Notes: generated from the sequence alone by a model not told the origin. DNA of 64,000 nucleotides from Rheinheimera sp. 1928-s (GCF_029269265.1 NZ_JARIXP010000003.1:275388-339387); one strand, 5' to 3'. Positions 27,695-39,221 are shown, numbered from the stretch's first letter. Translations and numbers: made by a program.

Positions 27695-29389
27695 ATGAAA
27701 ACTACCTATGCTTGTGTGATGCTGGGTTTCAGCCTGTTGCTAAGCGGATGCCAACCTGAAAAACCAACTAATGAAGCGGATACAGCAGCCACTTTTCATT
27801 GGTTTGATTATCAGGGCCAGGACGCAGTTTTTGCTGAACCTTTAGCTAAAGGATCCTACCAAAACCCTGTAGTGGCAGGCTTTTTTCCTGATCCCAGCAT
27901 TACCCGCCGTGGTGATGACTATTACATGGTGATGTCGTCTTTTTCCTATACACCGGGCTTGCCGATTTTACACAGCACCGACTTGGTGAACTGGCAACTG
28001 ATAGGCCATGCCTTAAGCCGAGCCTCACAAGTGGATATGGCGGGTATGCAGGTGTCCCGTGGCATTTTTGCCCCTACTATTCGGTATCACGATGGTACTT
28101 TTTACCTGATCACCACGGTAGTGGATAAAGGCGGTAACTTTATTCTGACCGCCACAGACCCGGCCGGGCCATGGTCTGATCCGATCTGGTTGCCGGAAGT
28201 AGAAGGCATAGACCCGGATATCTTTTTTGATGATGATGGCAAGGTCTATATCAGCCATAACGGTGAAGCGCCGGGCGAAGCTTTGTATGAAGGCCACAGG
28301 GCGATTTGGATGTGGCAGTACGATCCGGTGAAAAAAGCCGTGCTGCCGGACTCCAAAAAACTGCTGGTCAATGGGGGTGTTGATTTAAGTACTCAGCCGA
28401 TTTGGATAGAAGCCCCGCATATTTACAAACATAACGGCTGGTATTATCTGGTCTGTGCTGAGGGCGGCACAGCCGATCAGCATTCGGCCGTGGTATTCAG
28501 AACCCGCAACCTGAATGAGCCTTTTGTACCTGACGACAGCAACCCTATTCTGACGCAACGTGACTTGCCAGCCGACAGAGCCAACCCTATTACCACAGCT
28601 GGTCATGCTGATTTTGTGCAGTTACCTGATGGCCAGTGGTGGGCCGTGTTTCTCGCTACCCGGGCTTACGACCAACGTTTTTACAATACGGGACGTGAAA
28701 CCTTTTTACTGCCGGTCAGTTGGAAAGACGAATGGCCAACTATTCTGCCTAAAGGACAAGAAATTCCTTACCAGCTTCCAGCCCCAACAGGCTTAATCAG
28801 CAGCACCGGGGGTCTGACACAAACCGGCAATTTCAAATGGCGTGACGAATTTGATGGTCAAAGCTTAAAGCTCGACTGGAACCTGCTACGTGAGTTTGAT
28901 CAAAGCTGGATAACTTTAGATGGACAGAACCTGCAACTTAAAGCCAAAACTGTGGGCATGGATTCTTTATCGCAACCTGCTTTTATGGGTCGTCGCCAGC
29001 AACATACCAGTTTTGAAACCAGCACCAGCCTGGTGGTGCCAAAAGGCAATATTTCAGCTGGTTTGGTGGCGTTTCAGAACGAGCAATATCATTACTATCT
29101 GGGCATAAAAACTGAAGGCGGTAAGCCCACAGTATTTCTTGAACAAGCTAAAGGCGGCAAACCAACACTGATAACCAGCCAACACTTAGCGGCCAATACC
29201 ACAGAGCTGCGATTAAAAATTCAGGGCAATGCCGCAGAAATCAGTTTTTATTACGCAGATAAAAATGGCGACTGGCAGCAATTGGGCGAAGTTCAGGATG
29301 CCAAAATACTAAGCACTCAAGTTGCAGGTGGTTTTGTCGGCACCACCTTGGGTGTGCATGCACGACAGGACAAAGAGGTAGCGCCATGA
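27695..29389 (+). CDS. GH43 xylosidase/arabinofuranosidase lipoprotein
   Basis: A 564-residue two-domain family 43 enzyme. The start at 27695 follows AGGA, and the N-terminus has a lipobox LLSGC at Cys-19, so it is membrane-anchored. The propeller has its base in GFFPDPSITRRGDDYYMV, the modulator Asp in GIDPDIFFDDDG and the acid Glu in IEAPHIYKHNGWYYL. A C-terminal beta-sandwich starts near residue 385 (WRDEFDGQSLKLDWNLLR), the C2 module typical of GH43 subfamilies 11-12. It would release xylose or arabinose from oligomers at the cell surface or in the periplasm. Its stop overlaps the GH115 start by 4 bases. Confidence 0.9.
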   Translation: MKTTYACVMLGFSLLLSGCQPEKPTNEADTAATFHWFDYQGQDAVFAEPLAKGSYQNPVVAGFFPDPSITRRGDDYYMVMSSFSYTPGLPILHSTDLVNWQLIGHALSRASQVDMAGMQVSRGIFAPTIRYHDGTFYLITTVVDKGGNFILTATDPAGPWSDPIWLPEVEGIDPDIFFDDDGKVYISHNGEAPGEALYEGHRAIWMWQYDPVKKAVLPDSKKLLVNGGVDLSTQPIWIEAPHIYKHNGWYYLVCAEGGTADQHSAVVFRTRNLNEPFVPDDSNPILTQRDLPADRANPITTAGHADFVQLPDGQWWAVFLATRAYDQRFYNTGRETFLLPVSWKDEWPTILPKGQEIPYQLPAPTGLISSTGGLTQTGNFKWRDEFDGQSLKLDWNLLREFDQSWITLDGQNLQLKAKTVGMDSLSQPAFMGRRQQHTSFETSTSLVVPKGNISAGLVAFQNEQYHYYLGIKTEGGKPTVFLEQAKGGKPTLITSQHLAANTTELRLKIQGNAAEISFYYADKNGDWQQLGEVQDAKILSTQVAGGFVGTTLGVHARQDKEVAP

Positions 29390-32247
29390 AACAACTCTTC
29401 TTGTTCAGCTTATTTCTCAGCAGCTTTATCGTTCAGGCTTTACCCGGAGATTATCTGGCACAACAGCCAACCAAAGCCGACTTTGCTTTGGTTGGCAAAA
29501 GTTCTGTGGCCCACATTCAGCTGGATGATAAAGACCATAAAGGCTTAAAGCGTGCCGTACAAAGCTTGCAACAGGATATTCAAAAAGTCAGCGGCAAAAG
29601 CTTAAGCATCAGCTCAAAAACAGATGCCAAACAATTGCTGATTATCGGCAGTCTGGGTAACAATCAGCTTTTAGATCAACTGATTGCAGCAGGAAAGTTG
29701 GATGTAAGTAGCATCCAAGGCCGCTGGGAAGCATATCTTATTCAGGTGATTGAACAACCTCTGCCGGGCGTAGAACAGGCTTTGGTGATTGCTGGTAGCG
29801 ATAAACGCGGTGCTATTTTTGGCGTTTATGATCTGGCCGAAACCATAGGGGTATCGCCCTGGAGTTGGTGGGCCGATGTGCCGGTGAAAAAGCAGGCAGA
29901 GCTGTATATCAAAGCAGGCACCCACCTGACGGATGCGCCCAAAGTAAAATACCGTGGCATCTTTTTAAATGACGAACACCCAGCCTTAACCAATTGGACC
30001 AGCGAAAAATTTGGCGGCTACAACAGCCAGTTTTATCAGCATGTGTTTGAGCTGTTGCTGCGGCTCAAGTCGAATTTCCTTTGGCCTGCCATGTGGAATA
30101 ACGCCTTTGCCGATGACGATCCGCAAAACGCTATTCTGGCTGATGAAATGGGCATAGTGATGAGCAACAGCCACCACGAACCTATGATGCGCGCTGACAA
30201 AGAGTGGAACAGATACGGCAAAGGACCATGGGAGTACTCCAGCAACCGCGACAATATCTATAAGTTCTGGCAAGAAGGCGCAGAACGGCATAAAAACCTG
30301 GAGAGCATCTATACCCTCGGCATGCGTGGCCAGGAAGATGAGCCGATGAGCGAAGGCGAAAACATCGGTCTGCTGGAACAAATTGTGGCGGATCAGCGCC
30401 AGATCCTGACAGAAACCTTCAAAGACAAGCCTGTGACTGAAGTGCCACAAGTCTGGGCTTTGTACAAAGAAGTGCAAGGCTTTTACGAACGCGGTATGAG
30501 AGTGCCGGACGATGTCACTTTGCTTTGGGCTGATGATAACTACGGCAATATCCGCCGTCTGCCTACAGCGGAAGAACGCGGCCGTGCCGGTGGCGCTGGT
30601 GTGTATTATCACTTTGATTATGTCGGCAGCCCCCGCTCCTATCGTTGGATCAATACAGTGCCTATGGCAAAAATCTGGGAGCAAATGAATTTAGCCTGGC
30701 AGTTTCAGGCTGATCGTATCTGGATAGTCAATGTGGGTGATTTAAAGCCGATGGAATTTCCGATCGACTTTTTCCTGCGTATGGCCTGGAACCCACCTGC
30801 TTTTAAAGCCGATAATTTAGAGCAATTTGCCGTCAGTTGGGCCACGCAACAATTCAGTGAACAACATGCTGCGACCGTAGCTGAACTGATCCAGGGCTAC
30901 ACCACACATAACGGCCGCCGTAAACCCGAAGCTGTGGAACCTCATACCTACAGCATTTTGCATTATCAGGAAGCAGAAAGGGTCAGCAGCGAACTTGCCG
31001 CTTTAGTGAAAAAATCCGACGAGCTGTACCGTCAATTGCCGACTGAACAAAGGGATGCTTATATCCAGTTGGTATCGCATCCACTCAAAGCCAGTCAGGC
31101 GGTGTATGAATTAAACCGCGCTGTGGCGATGAATAAACTGCATGGCGAACAAGGCCGGGTGACGACCACTTATTGGGCTGAACAGGTGCGTTATTGGTTT
31201 AAACAGGATGCCGAGCTGACCACTATTTATCACAACCTCGGCAATGGCCGCTGGAACCATATGATGTCGCAGCCTCATATTGGTTTTACTTACTGGCGAA
31301 ACCCTCCTGCGAACTTAATGCCAGTGGTTTCAGTCGCAGAACCTATGCCAGTGGCAGATATGGGCGTAGCACCTGAAGGTTCGGCTTTTTCATGGCCTAT
31401 CAGCGAATACAAAGGTCAGCCGTTAGAGCTGGACCCTTTTTACCCTCACGGCCAAACAGAGCGCAGCATTGAAGTTTTTAACAAAGGCAGCCTGCCTTTT
31501 GAATTTAGTGCCAAAGCATCAGCCGACTGGATTAAGCTAAGCCAGACTAAAGGCCAGATTGAAGTTGCACAGACTATTCAGGTCAAGATCGATTGGAGCA
31601 AAGTCAAAACTGGTTTGAATGTCGGTGAAGTGCATGTGCAGGGCACTGGCTGGGGCGGCGCAAAAATTAAAGTGTCGGCCATGAAACCTGAAACAAAGCC
31701 GACTTCAGGTTTTGTTGAAGCGGACGGTTATATAGCACTGGACGCCACCAGTGCAAAAGTACAGGGCAATACCACACGAAGCTGGTGGCAACTGATCCCA
31801 GGCCATGGCCGTGGTGTTGCCTCAATGGCCGCTATGACTGAACTGGATTATCAAACCAAAGATATTCGTAAAGCTCCTTATCTGGAATACCCGCTGTATT
31901 TCCATTCCACTGGCGAATTCACTTTACATAGCGTGATAGCCCCTACTTTGGATCTGGTGCCTGGCCGTGGTTTGCGCTTTGCTGTGTCGCTAAATAATGC
32001 TGAACCTGAACTTGTAGACAGCTTGGCAAATAAAAGCCCGACTGTGTGGGATAACGCAGTGTTGGATGGGGTGCGGGTGATCAAAACTGCTATCAAAGTG
32101 AATAAGCCTGGCGAACACAAACTACGAATTTACCTGGTAGACCCAGCTTTAGTGCTGCAAAAACTCATCATTGATACAGGCGGCCTGAAACCCAGTTACT
32201 TAGGGCCAGAGCAAAGCCAGCGTGTTACAACGACTATAGGAAAATAG
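29386..32247 (+). CDS. GH115 xylan alpha-1,2-glucuronidase
   Basis: A 953-residue family 115 enzyme that removes (methyl)glucuronic acid from internal and terminal xylose units of glucuronoxylan. The signal peptide ends near residue 18 (VQA/LPG). Family-typical segments are [71 protein letters not shown] and [13 protein letters not shown]. The C-terminal part is beta-rich, as in characterised members. It is translationally coupled to the upstream GH43 lipoprotein (ATGA) and precedes transaldolase by 8 bases. Presence of GH115 argues that the target is glucuronoxylan from land plants. Confidence 0.93.
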   Translation: MKQLFLFSLFLSSFIVQALPGDYLAQQPTKADFALVGKSSVAHIQLDDKDHKGLKRAVQSLQQDIQKVSGKSLSISSKTDAKQLLIIGSLGNNQLLDQLIAAGKLDVSSIQGRWEAYLIQVIEQPLPGVEQALVIAGSDKRGAIFGVYDLAETIGVSPWSWWADVPVKKQAELYIKAGTHLTDAPKVKYRGIFLNDEHPALTNWTSEKFGGYNSQFYQHVFELLLRLKSNFLWPAMWNNAFADDDPQNAILADEMGIVMSNSHHEPMMRADKEWNRYGKGPWEYSSNRDNIYKFWQEGAERHKNLESIYTLGMRGQEDEPMSEGENIGLLEQIVADQRQILTETFKDKPVTEVPQVWALYKEVQGFYERGMRVPDDVTLLWADDNYGNIRRLPTAEERGRAGGAGVYYHFDYVGSPRSYRWINTVPMAKIWEQMNLAWQFQADRIWIVNVGDLKPMEFPIDFFLRMAWNPPAFKADNLEQFAVSWATQQFSEQHAATVAELIQGYTTHNGRRKPEAVEPHTYSILHYQEAERVSSELAALVKKSDELYRQLPTEQRDAYIQLVSHPLKASQAVYELNRAVAMNKLHGEQGRVTTTYWAEQVRYWFKQDAELTTIYHNLGNGRWNHMMSQPHIGFTYWRNPPANLMPVVSVAEPMPVADMGVAPEGSAFSWPISEYKGQPLELDPFYPHGQTERSIEVFNKGSLPFEFSAKASADWIKLSQTKGQIEVAQTIQVKIDWSKVKTGLNVGEVHVQGTGWGGAKIKVSAMKPETKPTSGFVEADGYIALDATSAKVQGNTTRSWWQLIPGHGRGVASMAAMTELDYQTKDIRKAPYLEYPLYFHSTGEFTLHSVIAPTLDLVPGRGLRFAVSLNNAEPELVDSLANKSPTVWDNAVLDGVRVIKTAIKVNKPGEHKLRIYLVDPALVLQKLIIDTGGLKPSYLGPEQSQRVTTTIGK

Positions 32248-32255
32248 GGAAGAGT

Positions 32256-33197
32256 ATGAATCAGCTCGAACAACTTAGCAAAATGACGGTGGTAGTGGCA
32301 GACAGCGGTGATATTGCCGCTATACAGCAGCTTCAACCGACCGAGGCCACCACTAACCCATCGTTGATCTTACAGGCCAGCCAGCAGGCGGATTATCAGC
32401 ATTTATTACATAGCGCTTTAAAAGGCAATGAACAAGATATTGCCGCAGCCTGTGAGCAAGTGACAGTGAATTTTGGCTGTGAAATTTTGCGTCATATTCC
32501 GGGTCGGGTCTCGACTGAAATTGACGCCCGTTTGTCTTTTGATACCGAAGCCAGCGTGGCCAAGGCCTTGAGTATTATTGAACGTTACCGAGCAGCAGGG
32601 GTCGACTCAAACAGAGTGCTGATTAAACTGGCGGCCACCTGGCAAGGTATTCAGGCCGCAGCCCGGCTGGAAAAGCTAGGTATTCATTGCAATCTGACCT
32701 TGATTTTTAGCCTGGCGCAAGCCAAAGCCTGTGCCGATGCAGGGGTCACTTTAATTTCCCCTTTTGTTGGCCGTATTCTGGATTGGTATAAACACAATCA
32801 GCCAGAGCAGGATTTTTCCGGCGACAAAGACCCAGGCGTTATGTCGGTAAAAACCATTTATAACCATTACAAAAGCCATGGCATACCTACTGTGGTGATG
32901 GGTGCCAGCTTTCGCAATGTGGAGCAAATCCGCCAACTGGCTGGCTGTGATTTACTGACCATAGCCCCTAACTTGTTACTGCAATTAAAAGATTCCACTG
33001 ACCCTTTGCCTGCAGCGCTGCAACCTCATACAACTCAAAGCCCTGATGCCACCAAAGCTTTAAGTCAGGCTGAATTTTTATGGCAACTGAATGAAGACGC
33101 CATGGCCACAGAAAAGCTGGCCGAAGGTATTCGCAAATTTGCAGTGGATCAGCGCAAGCTGGAACAACTGTTACAGAACTTGGCCCCAAGCCGCTAG
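32256..33197 (+). CDS. tal: Transaldolase
   Basis: A 313-residue class I transaldolase of the pentose phosphate pathway, exchanging a three-carbon unit between sedoheptulose 7-phosphate and glyceraldehyde 3-phosphate. Signatures are [12 protein letters not shown] near 27-38, the Schiff-base Lys in [13 protein letters not shown] near 130, and [26 protein letters not shown] ribosome-binding motif precedes the ATG. It sits between GH115 and transketolase on one strand with spacings under 10 bases, so sugar release and pentose metabolism are co-transcribed. Confidence 0.96.
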   Translation: MNQLEQLSKMTVVVADSGDIAAIQQLQPTEATTNPSLILQASQQADYQHLLHSALKGNEQDIAAACEQVTVNFGCEILRHIPGRVSTEIDARLSFDTEASVAKALSIIERYRAAGVDSNRVLIKLAATWQGIQAAARLEKLGIHCNLTLIFSLAQAKACADAGVTLISPFVGRILDWYKHNQPEQDFSGDKDPGVMSVKTIYNHYKSHGIPTVVMGASFRNVEQIRQLAGCDLLTIAPNLLLQLKDSTDPLPAALQPHTTQSPDATKALSQAEFLWQLNEDAMATEKLAEGIRKFAVDQRKLEQLLQNLAPSR

Positions 33198-33206
33198 GAT
33201 ATGTCT

Positions 33207-35207
33207 ATGCAAACCACTCAGCACACTGATCATAAAAGCCGCGCTAACGCTATTCGCGCTTTAGCTATGGATGCAGTACAAAAAGCCAACTCAGGTCACC
33301 CAGGTGCGCCTATGGGTATGGCCGATATTGCCGAAGTCCTCTGGCTGCACTTCTTAAAGCATAACCCCGCCAACCCGTTGTTTAGCAACAGAGACCGTTT
33401 TGTGCTGAGTAACGGCCATGCTTCTATGTTGTTGTATTCCTTGCTGCATTTAACAGGTTATGAATTATCTATTGAGGATTTAAAGTCTTTCCGTCAACTG
33501 CATTCGAAAACGCCTGGGCACCCTGAATTGGGCTATACAGCAGGCGTCGAAACTACCACTGGTCCTTTGGGCGCTGGTATTGCCAATGCGGTAGGTATGG
33601 CCATCGCCGAAAAAACTCTGGCAGCGCAATTTAACCGCCCTGATTACCCAGTCGTCGATCACTTTACTTATTGCTTCCTCGGTGACGGCTGTCTGATGGA
33701 AGGTTTATCCCACGAAGCCTGTTCACTGGCTGGCACTTTAGGCCTGGGTAAACTGATTGCCTTTTGGGATGATAATGGTATTTCTATTGATGGTCATGTC
33801 GAAGGCTGGTTTACCGACGACACGCCAGCGCGCTTTCACTCTTACGGCTGGCAGGTCATTCAGGTGGATGGTCATAACCCAACCCAGATTGCTGATGCCA
33901 TCACACAAGCTCAGGCAGAAACAGACAGACCCACGCTGATTTGCTGTAAAACTGTCATAGGTTATGGCAGCCCGAATAAATCAGGCACTCACGACAGTCA
34001 CGGCTCACCACTAGGTGACGGCGAAATAGCTAAAACCCGTGAATTTCTGCAATGGTCGCACGTTCCTTTTGAAATTCCGGCCGAGATTTATGCCGATTGG
34101 GACTGCAAAAGCAAAGGTGCAGCACTGGAGCAACAATGGACAGAGTTATTTGCTGCGTACAAAAAGGAATATCCAGAACTGGCTGGTGAATACCAACGTC
34201 GGGTTATAAATCGCGAATTACCAGCCAACTTTGAAGCTGCCACTCAAAGCTTTATCGAAAATTGTCAAAACCAACAACAGGATATTGCCAGTCGCAAAGC
34301 TTCGCAGCTCTGTATCGCTCACTTTGCGGCACTGCTGCCTGAAGTCTTAGGCGGTTCAGCCGATTTGGCTGGTTCGAACCTGACTTTATGGTCGGGCAGC
34401 AAAGGCCTGAGCAAAGACGATAGCTCCGGCAACTATATCTACTATGGTGTGCGCGAATTTGGCATGGTTGCCATAATGAACGGCATTAGTGCCCATGGTG
34501 GTTTCCGTTGTTACGGCGCTACTTTCCTGATGTTTATGGAATACGCCCGCAATGCAGTGAGGATATCGGCTTTAATGAAGCTGCCGAATATTTATGTCTT
34601 TACCCATGATTCCATAGGTCAGGGTGAAGACGGCCCAACGCACCAGCCGATAGAACAGCTGACGAATTTGCGGACCACACCAAACCTCGTCACCTGGCGC
34701 CCAGCCGATTTAACTGAAACCGCTGTGGCCTGGAAAGCAGCCTTAACAACCACAACCTCGCCTTCAGCTTTGGTATTTAGCCGGCAGAATCTGCGTCAGT
34801 TCCAGCGCAATTCGGAGCAAATCAAGTTAATCAGCAAAGGCGGTTATATTTTAAAAGACTGCGGCGCAGCGCCGGATATAGTGCTGATAGCCACTGGTTC
34901 TGAACTGCAACTGGCTTGTGATACCGCCGACAAACTCAGCGCTGCAGGTAAAAAAGTGAATGTGGTGTCTATGCCAAGCACCACTTTATTTGACCAGCAA
35001 TCTGAGTTTTACCGTGATTCCGTGCTGCCTGATCAGGCACAAATTGTTGCAATAGAAGCAGCTCACCCGGATTTCTGGTACAAATACGTCGGCAAAAAAG
35101 GCCTGATTATTGGTATCAGCAGCTTTGGCGAATCAGCGCCAGGCCCTGCCTTGCTGGATTATTTTGGTTTTAATGCAGACGTCATTGCAGCTAAGATTCT
35201 GGCCTAA
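33207..35207 (+). CDS. tkt: Transketolase
   Basis: A 666-residue thiamine-diphosphate enzyme moving two-carbon units between pentose and other sugar phosphates. The start at 33207 has AGGA seven bases upstream; the ATG at 33201 is too close to it. [18 protein letters not shown] followed by DDN is the thiamine-diphosphate/Mg motif. [16 protein letters not shown] at the N-terminus and [20 protein letters not shown] are diagnostic. It starts 9 bases after the transaldolase stop. A housekeeping copy probably exists elsewhere in the genome. Confidence 0.96.
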   Translation: MQTTQHTDHKSRANAIRALAMDAVQKANSGHPGAPMGMADIAEVLWLHFLKHNPANPLFSNRDRFVLSNGHASMLLYSLLHLTGYELSIEDLKSFRQLHSKTPGHPELGYTAGVETTTGPLGAGIANAVGMAIAEKTLAAQFNRPDYPVVDHFTYCFLGDGCLMEGLSHEACSLAGTLGLGKLIAFWDDNGISIDGHVEGWFTDDTPARFHSYGWQVIQVDGHNPTQIADAITQAQAETDRPTLICCKTVIGYGSPNKSGTHDSHGSPLGDGEIAKTREFLQWSHVPFEIPAEIYADWDCKSKGAALEQQWTELFAAYKKEYPELAGEYQRRVINRELPANFEAATQSFIENCQNQQQDIASRKASQLCIAHFAALLPEVLGGSADLAGSNLTLWSGSKGLSKDDSSGNYIYYGVREFGMVAIMNGISAHGGFRCYGATFLMFMEYARNAVRISALMKLPNIYVFTHDSIGQGEDGPTHQPIEQLTNLRTTPNLVTWRPADLTETAVAWKAALTTTTSPSALVFSRQNLRQFQRNSEQIKLISKGGYILKDCGAAPDIVLIATGSELQLACDTADKLSAAGKKVNVVSMPSTTLFDQQSEFYRDSVLPDQAQIVAIEAAHPDFWYKYVGKKGLIIGISSFGESAPGPALLDYFGFNADVIAAKILA

Positions 35208-35231
35208 ACGCCAGAAATCAGCAAACAACGG

Positions 35232-35262
35232 CTTCGACCTTATCAACCTAATAAGGTTGAAG
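35232..35262 (+). terminator. Intercistronic hairpin between tkt and the GH9 gene
   Basis: CTTCGACCTTAT at 35232-35243 pairs with ATAAGGTTGAAG at 35251-35262 with one G-T mismatch and a 7-base loop. It lacks a T tract, so it more likely modulates or protects mRNA than ends transcription. Confidence 0.45.
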
Positions 35263-35295
35263 TCTGACTCTAGCTCTCTGAACAAGGATTTTGTT

Positions 35296-36984
35296 ATGCG
35301 CCTGGCTTTTTCTGTACTTTGTTTTGTTTCCGCTGCCAGCTCTTACGCCGCAGCACCAGCACCTCAACTGAAATTCAACCAAAGCGGTTACCACCATCAG
35401 GGCCAAAAACTGGCGGTGATCCCAGGAAAAAGCCAACAAGCCTTTCAACTGGTCGCCTTGCCATCAGGCAAGATTGTGTTCAAGGGCCAAAGTTCGGAAG
35501 CTCAGCTTTGGGCTCCGGCAGGCGAAAGCGTCAGTATTGCAGATTTCACCAAAGTACAAACCAATGGCAGTTACCGACTGGAAGTTGCAGGCTATGCAGC
35601 AGTTGAACTGCAGATTGCAGCCCAACCTTATGCCCAATTGCATGATGCAGCTATCAAAGCCTATTACTTCAACAGAGCTTCGCAGCAACTAGACAAAGCT
35701 TATGCTGGTGTCTGGGCCCGCCCTGCCGGGCACCCGGATGACAAAGTTAAAATACATGCCTCAGCAGCTTCCGCCAGCAGACCGACAGGCACCGTAGTTC
35801 AGTCGCCTAAAGGCTGGTATGACGCTGGTGATTACAATAAATACATAGTGAATTCCGGCATCAGTACTTTTACCTTGTTAGACGCCTGGACAGACTTCAC
35901 AGACTTTTACCGCCAGCGGCAATGGACTATCCCTGAATCTGGCAACAGCATGCCGGATTTGCTGGATGAAGTATTGTGGAATCTGGACTGGATGAGCAGC
36001 ATGCAAGACCCTGCTGACGGCGGCGTTTACCATAAACTGACGACACTGAATTTTGAAGGCGCCGTTATGCCGCATCAGGCAGTAGCGCAACGTTATCTGG
36101 TACAAAAAACTACGGCAGCCGCTTTAAACTTTGCCGCTGTAATGGCCAAAGCCAGCAGAGTGCTAAGCGAATTTGATAAAGAGCAACCAGGCAAAGCTGT
36201 TTTGTTCAGACAACAGGCTATTCAGGCATGGCAATGGGCCAGCAAGAATCCGGATATTCCTTATCAACAACCTGCGGATGTCAACACAGGCGCTTATGGC
36301 GATAAAAATCTGGCAGATGAATTTGCATGGGCGGCGGCAGAGCTTTATCTACTAACGGGTGAAGAGCCTTATCTGCAACAGTTTTTCCAGCTGGCTCAGC
36401 CAGTACAAACCGCTTCATGGGCTTCGGTCGCTGCTTTGGGTTACTTCTCTTTGGCAAAAGAAGCAAATCGGCTGAAGCCAGCACAGCGCCAGTTGGTGTT
36501 CAGCGCTATTACAGCTGTGGCCGATCAATTTGCAGCTCAGCATCAGGCTTCAGCCTATAAAGTAGCTATGGTGCCGGAAGATTTTGTCTGGGGCAGTAAT
36601 GCGGTGGCGATGAATAAAGCCATACTGCTGTATAAAGCCAACCAGATCACTGCAAAAGCCAGCTATGTGGAAGCAATGCAAGGCCTGCTGGATTATGTGC
36701 TGGGTCGTAATCCGCTCGATTTATCTTATGTCACAGGTTTTGGTGTAAAAAGCCCACAGCATATCCATCACCGCCCCTCTGAAGCTGACGGTATAAAAGC
36801 ACCAGTGCCGGGTTGGTTAGCAGGTGGTGCGCAGCCAGGACAGCAAGATAAATGTAAGTACAGCAGCACATTACCAGCCAAATCTTATGTCGACGACTGG
36901 TGCAGCTATGCCAGCAACGAAGTCACCATCAACTGGAATGCGCCACTGGTGTATATGCTGGCCGCGTTTTCTCAGCCTGACTAA
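35296..36984 (+). CDS. GH9 cellulase-type glycoside hydrolase with N-terminal Ig-like domain
   Basis: A 562-residue secreted family 9 enzyme. The start at 35296 follows AAGGA and gives a signal peptide ending near residue 19 (SYA/AAP). A CelD-type Ig-like domain (KFNQSGYHHQGQKLAVIPG) covers about 25-110. The (alpha/alpha)6 domain shows GWYDAGDYNKYIVNSG with nucleophile Asp residues, the late LGRNPLDLSYVTGFG...PQHIHHRPS, and SNEVTINWNAPLVYMLA with the acid Glu. It should act on beta-1,4-glucan, mixed-linkage glucan or an exo substrate of these. Its place after tkt suggests use of cell-wall polymers that accompany xylan. Confidence 0.9.
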   Translation: MRLAFSVLCFVSAASSYAAAPAPQLKFNQSGYHHQGQKLAVIPGKSQQAFQLVALPSGKIVFKGQSSEAQLWAPAGESVSIADFTKVQTNGSYRLEVAGYAAVELQIAAQPYAQLHDAAIKAYYFNRASQQLDKAYAGVWARPAGHPDDKVKIHASAASASRPTGTVVQSPKGWYDAGDYNKYIVNSGISTFTLLDAWTDFTDFYRQRQWTIPESGNSMPDLLDEVLWNLDWMSSMQDPADGGVYHKLTTLNFEGAVMPHQAVAQRYLVQKTTAAALNFAAVMAKASRVLSEFDKEQPGKAVLFRQQAIQAWQWASKNPDIPYQQPADVNTGAYGDKNLADEFAWAAAELYLLTGEEPYLQQFFQLAQPVQTASWASVAALGYFSLAKEANRLKPAQRQLVFSAITAVADQFAAQHQASAYKVAMVPEDFVWGSNAVAMNKAILLYKANQITAKASYVEAMQGLLDYVLGRNPLDLSYVTGFGVKSPQHIHHRPSEADGIKAPVPGWLAGGAQPGQQDKCKYSSTLPAKSYVDDWCSYASNEVTINWNAPLVYMLAAFSQPD

Positions 36985-36994
36985 CCTTCTCAAG

Positions 36995-37016
36995 GGCCAG
37001 AGTTAAAACTCTGGCC
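36995..37016 (+). terminator. Hairpin after the GH9 gene
   Basis: GGCCAGAGTT at 36995-37004 and AACTCTGGCC at 37007-37016 form a perfect 10-bp stem with a 2-base gap. No T run follows closely. It marks the likely end of the GH43-GH9 transcript. The remaining bases to 37254 hold the promoter of the amylase gene; I see no gene there. Confidence 0.6.
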
Positions 37017-37254
37017 TGCCCAGCCTCCACACCTAAATAGTTACACACTCATATGAGTTTTTTGTCCTCTCATCGCAAGCTGTCATAGACGACAGACCGA
37101 ATACGTATGCAATGCCTTGTATAAAAAAGTTAAAAAACCAACTATTCAACCGGGCTATCACAGGGTGAGGCTCAGGCCCACTTTGAATCACGCACAGAGG
37201 ATGCAGTTGTCGTGGTTTTTGTGGGGATTTGTAGATTAAAAAAGAGATACAATA

Positions 37255-39153
37255 ATGCTTAAATCACCACTAAAACTACTCACACTCTCGTGCTTAGCAG
37301 CCACAAGCTTTCTTTACAGCACCATAAGCTTGGCTTTTTGCCCCCAAACCTCTGACGCAACGCCAAAAGGTCCTATTCCGCTGAACGAGCAAGGAGAATT
37401 TGTGCCGCTTTGGGCTAAAAGCGCGACCTGGTATCAAATTTTCCCAGAACGCTTCCGTGATGGCGACCCGTCGAATAATCCTACTGCAAAAGATCTGCTG
37501 GGCGCAGATCCTGCTGAACCACCAAAAGAGTGGCGAATTCATCCCTGGGGCAGTGACTGGTACAAATTACAGCCCTACGAAGTGGCAAATGGCGAAGCTG
37601 AATTATGGAAACATTTGCTGCGTCGTCGTTATGGTGGCGACTTGCAAGGCATTATCGACAAGTTAGACTACATAAAAGGCCTGGGCTTTAACGCGATTTA
37701 CCTGAACCCTATATTTGACGCGCCATCCCTGCATAAATATGACGGTGCCAGTTACCATCATGTCGACCCTAATTTTGGCCCCGATCCAAAGGGTGATAGG
37801 GCTATGATGGCCAAAGAGAACCCGCTTGACCCATCAACCTGGGTCTGGACTAAAGCCGATGAACTAGCGCTGGAGTTAATTAAACAGGCCAAACAACGGG
37901 GCATCAGAGTTATTTTTGATGGCGTCTTTAACCATATGGGTGTCAATAGCTTTGCCTTCCAGCATCTGAAACAGCACCAACAAAACTCGCCTTATAAAGA
38001 CTGGTTTACGGTGAAGAGCTTTGATAACAAACAGACTGGCAGCACCTTTAGCTACGAAGGCTGGTTTGGCGTGTCTTCGTTACCAGAATTTAAAGAGGAC
38101 AATAAAGGACTAGCCGCAGGTCCGCGGGATTATATTTTTGCCGCAACAGAGCGCTGGATGAACCCGAAAGGCAAAGGTACAGAATACGGCGTGGATGGCT
38201 GGCGATTAGATGTGGCCTTTTGTGTAGCTCATGGCTTTTGGAAAGATTGGCGCCGCCATGTCAAAACCATCAATCCACAAGCTTACATTACCGCTGAACT
38301 GGTGATGCCTTCCGAGCAAGTGAAACCTTATTTTCAGGGCGATGAGTTTGATGGCGAGATGAACTACAACTTCGCCTTTAACGCTGCTGAATTTATGTTT
38401 AATCCAGCTCCGCATAAAATCAGCCCTACTCAGTTCGATGCCAAGCTGGCACAGGACAGAGCCTTGTATCCTAAAGGCGTAGCTTACGTCACGCAAAATC
38501 TGTTTGGCAGTCACGACTCAAACCGTATTGGATCTCATATCGTAAATAGAGGCATAGGTAATTTCCGCGATTGGGGTAAGTACTTCCAGCTATCTCAGGT
38601 CGGTAGCAACCCTGCCTATCAGGTGCGTAAACCTAATGCTGAAGAAATTCGTCTGCAAAAACTATTTGTTATTTTCCAGATGACCTATGTCGGAGCGCCT
38701 ATGGTGTATTACGGAGATGAAGTAGGAATGTGGGGAGCCAACGACCCGGATGACCGTAAACCTATGGTTTGGGACGATATCAACTATGAAGACGAAGTCA
38801 CTCAGCCTGACGGCAGTAAACGCCCGGCTGATGCAGTGACCGTTAACAAAGATCTGCAACAACACTATAGTAAGCTACTGAAATTACGAAATAGCTTACC
38901 GGCTTTGCAGTTGGGTAGTTTTACCACCCTAGTAGCAGACGATGGCCGTGATCTTTATGCTTTTGAGCGTAGTTATCAGCAACAGCAAGTAAGGGTGTTG
39001 TTAAACAACAGCAATAGCTCTGCCGAATTTGAGCTCAGCCATGATGGCCTGAACTGGCAAGAGCAACTTGATAAACTTTCGGTCAGTCGCAAAGGGGACA
39101 AAATCTATCTGACCGTGCCCGCCAAATGGGGCGCTGTGCTGGTCGCTCAGTAG
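37255..39153 (+). CDS. GH13 alpha-amylase family protein (cyclomaltodextrinase/neopullulanase-like)
   Basis: A 632-residue secreted alpha-amylase-family enzyme with a signal peptide ending near residue 27 (SLA/FCP). Conserved regions are DGVFNHMG, GWRLDVAF with the nucleophile Asp, ITAELVMPSE with the acid Glu, and NLFGSHDSNRIGSH. The N-terminus ATWYQIFPERFRDGDPSNN is typical of periplasmic GH13 enzymes acting on maltodextrins or cyclodextrins. AELVMPSE differs from the usual GE.W form of region III. It is separated from the xylan genes by a hairpin and has its own terminator, so it is probably an independent starch-related unit. Confidence 0.88.
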   Translation: MLKSPLKLLTLSCLAATSFLYSTISLAFCPQTSDATPKGPIPLNEQGEFVPLWAKSATWYQIFPERFRDGDPSNNPTAKDLLGADPAEPPKEWRIHPWGSDWYKLQPYEVANGEAELWKHLLRRRYGGDLQGIIDKLDYIKGLGFNAIYLNPIFDAPSLHKYDGASYHHVDPNFGPDPKGDRAMMAKENPLDPSTWVWTKADELALELIKQAKQRGIRVIFDGVFNHMGVNSFAFQHLKQHQQNSPYKDWFTVKSFDNKQTGSTFSYEGWFGVSSLPEFKEDNKGLAAGPRDYIFAATERWMNPKGKGTEYGVDGWRLDVAFCVAHGFWKDWRRHVKTINPQAYITAELVMPSEQVKPYFQGDEFDGEMNYNFAFNAAEFMFNPAPHKISPTQFDAKLAQDRALYPKGVAYVTQNLFGSHDSNRIGSHIVNRGIGNFRDWGKYFQLSQVGSNPAYQVRKPNAEEIRLQKLFVIFQMTYVGAPMVYYGDEVGMWGANDPDDRKPMVWDDINYEDEVTQPDGSKRPADAVTVNKDLQQHYSKLLKLRNSLPALQLGSFTTLVADDGRDLYAFERSYQQQQVRVLLNNSNSSAEFELSHDGLNWQEQLDKLSVSRKGDKIYLTVPAKWGAVLVAQ

Positions 39154-39179
39154 CTTTGACAGCAGAGGAGATTCAAAGA

Positions 39180-39210
39180 GGCTACAGCTGGATTGGCTGT
39201 AGCCTTTTTT
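39180..39210 (+). terminator. Intrinsic terminator after the GH13 gene
   Basis: GGCTACAGC at 39180-39188 pairs with GCTGTAGCC at 39196-39204, with a 7-base loop and TTTTTT at 39205-39210. It also faces the convergent transporter gene. Confidence 0.88.
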
Positions 39211-39221
39211 AAGTCACCTAT

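Noticed and set aside
29986-30684. 232-codon open frame opposite the GH115 gene
   Set aside because: It is antisense to a well-supported glucuronidase and looks like a compositional shadow with no start signals.
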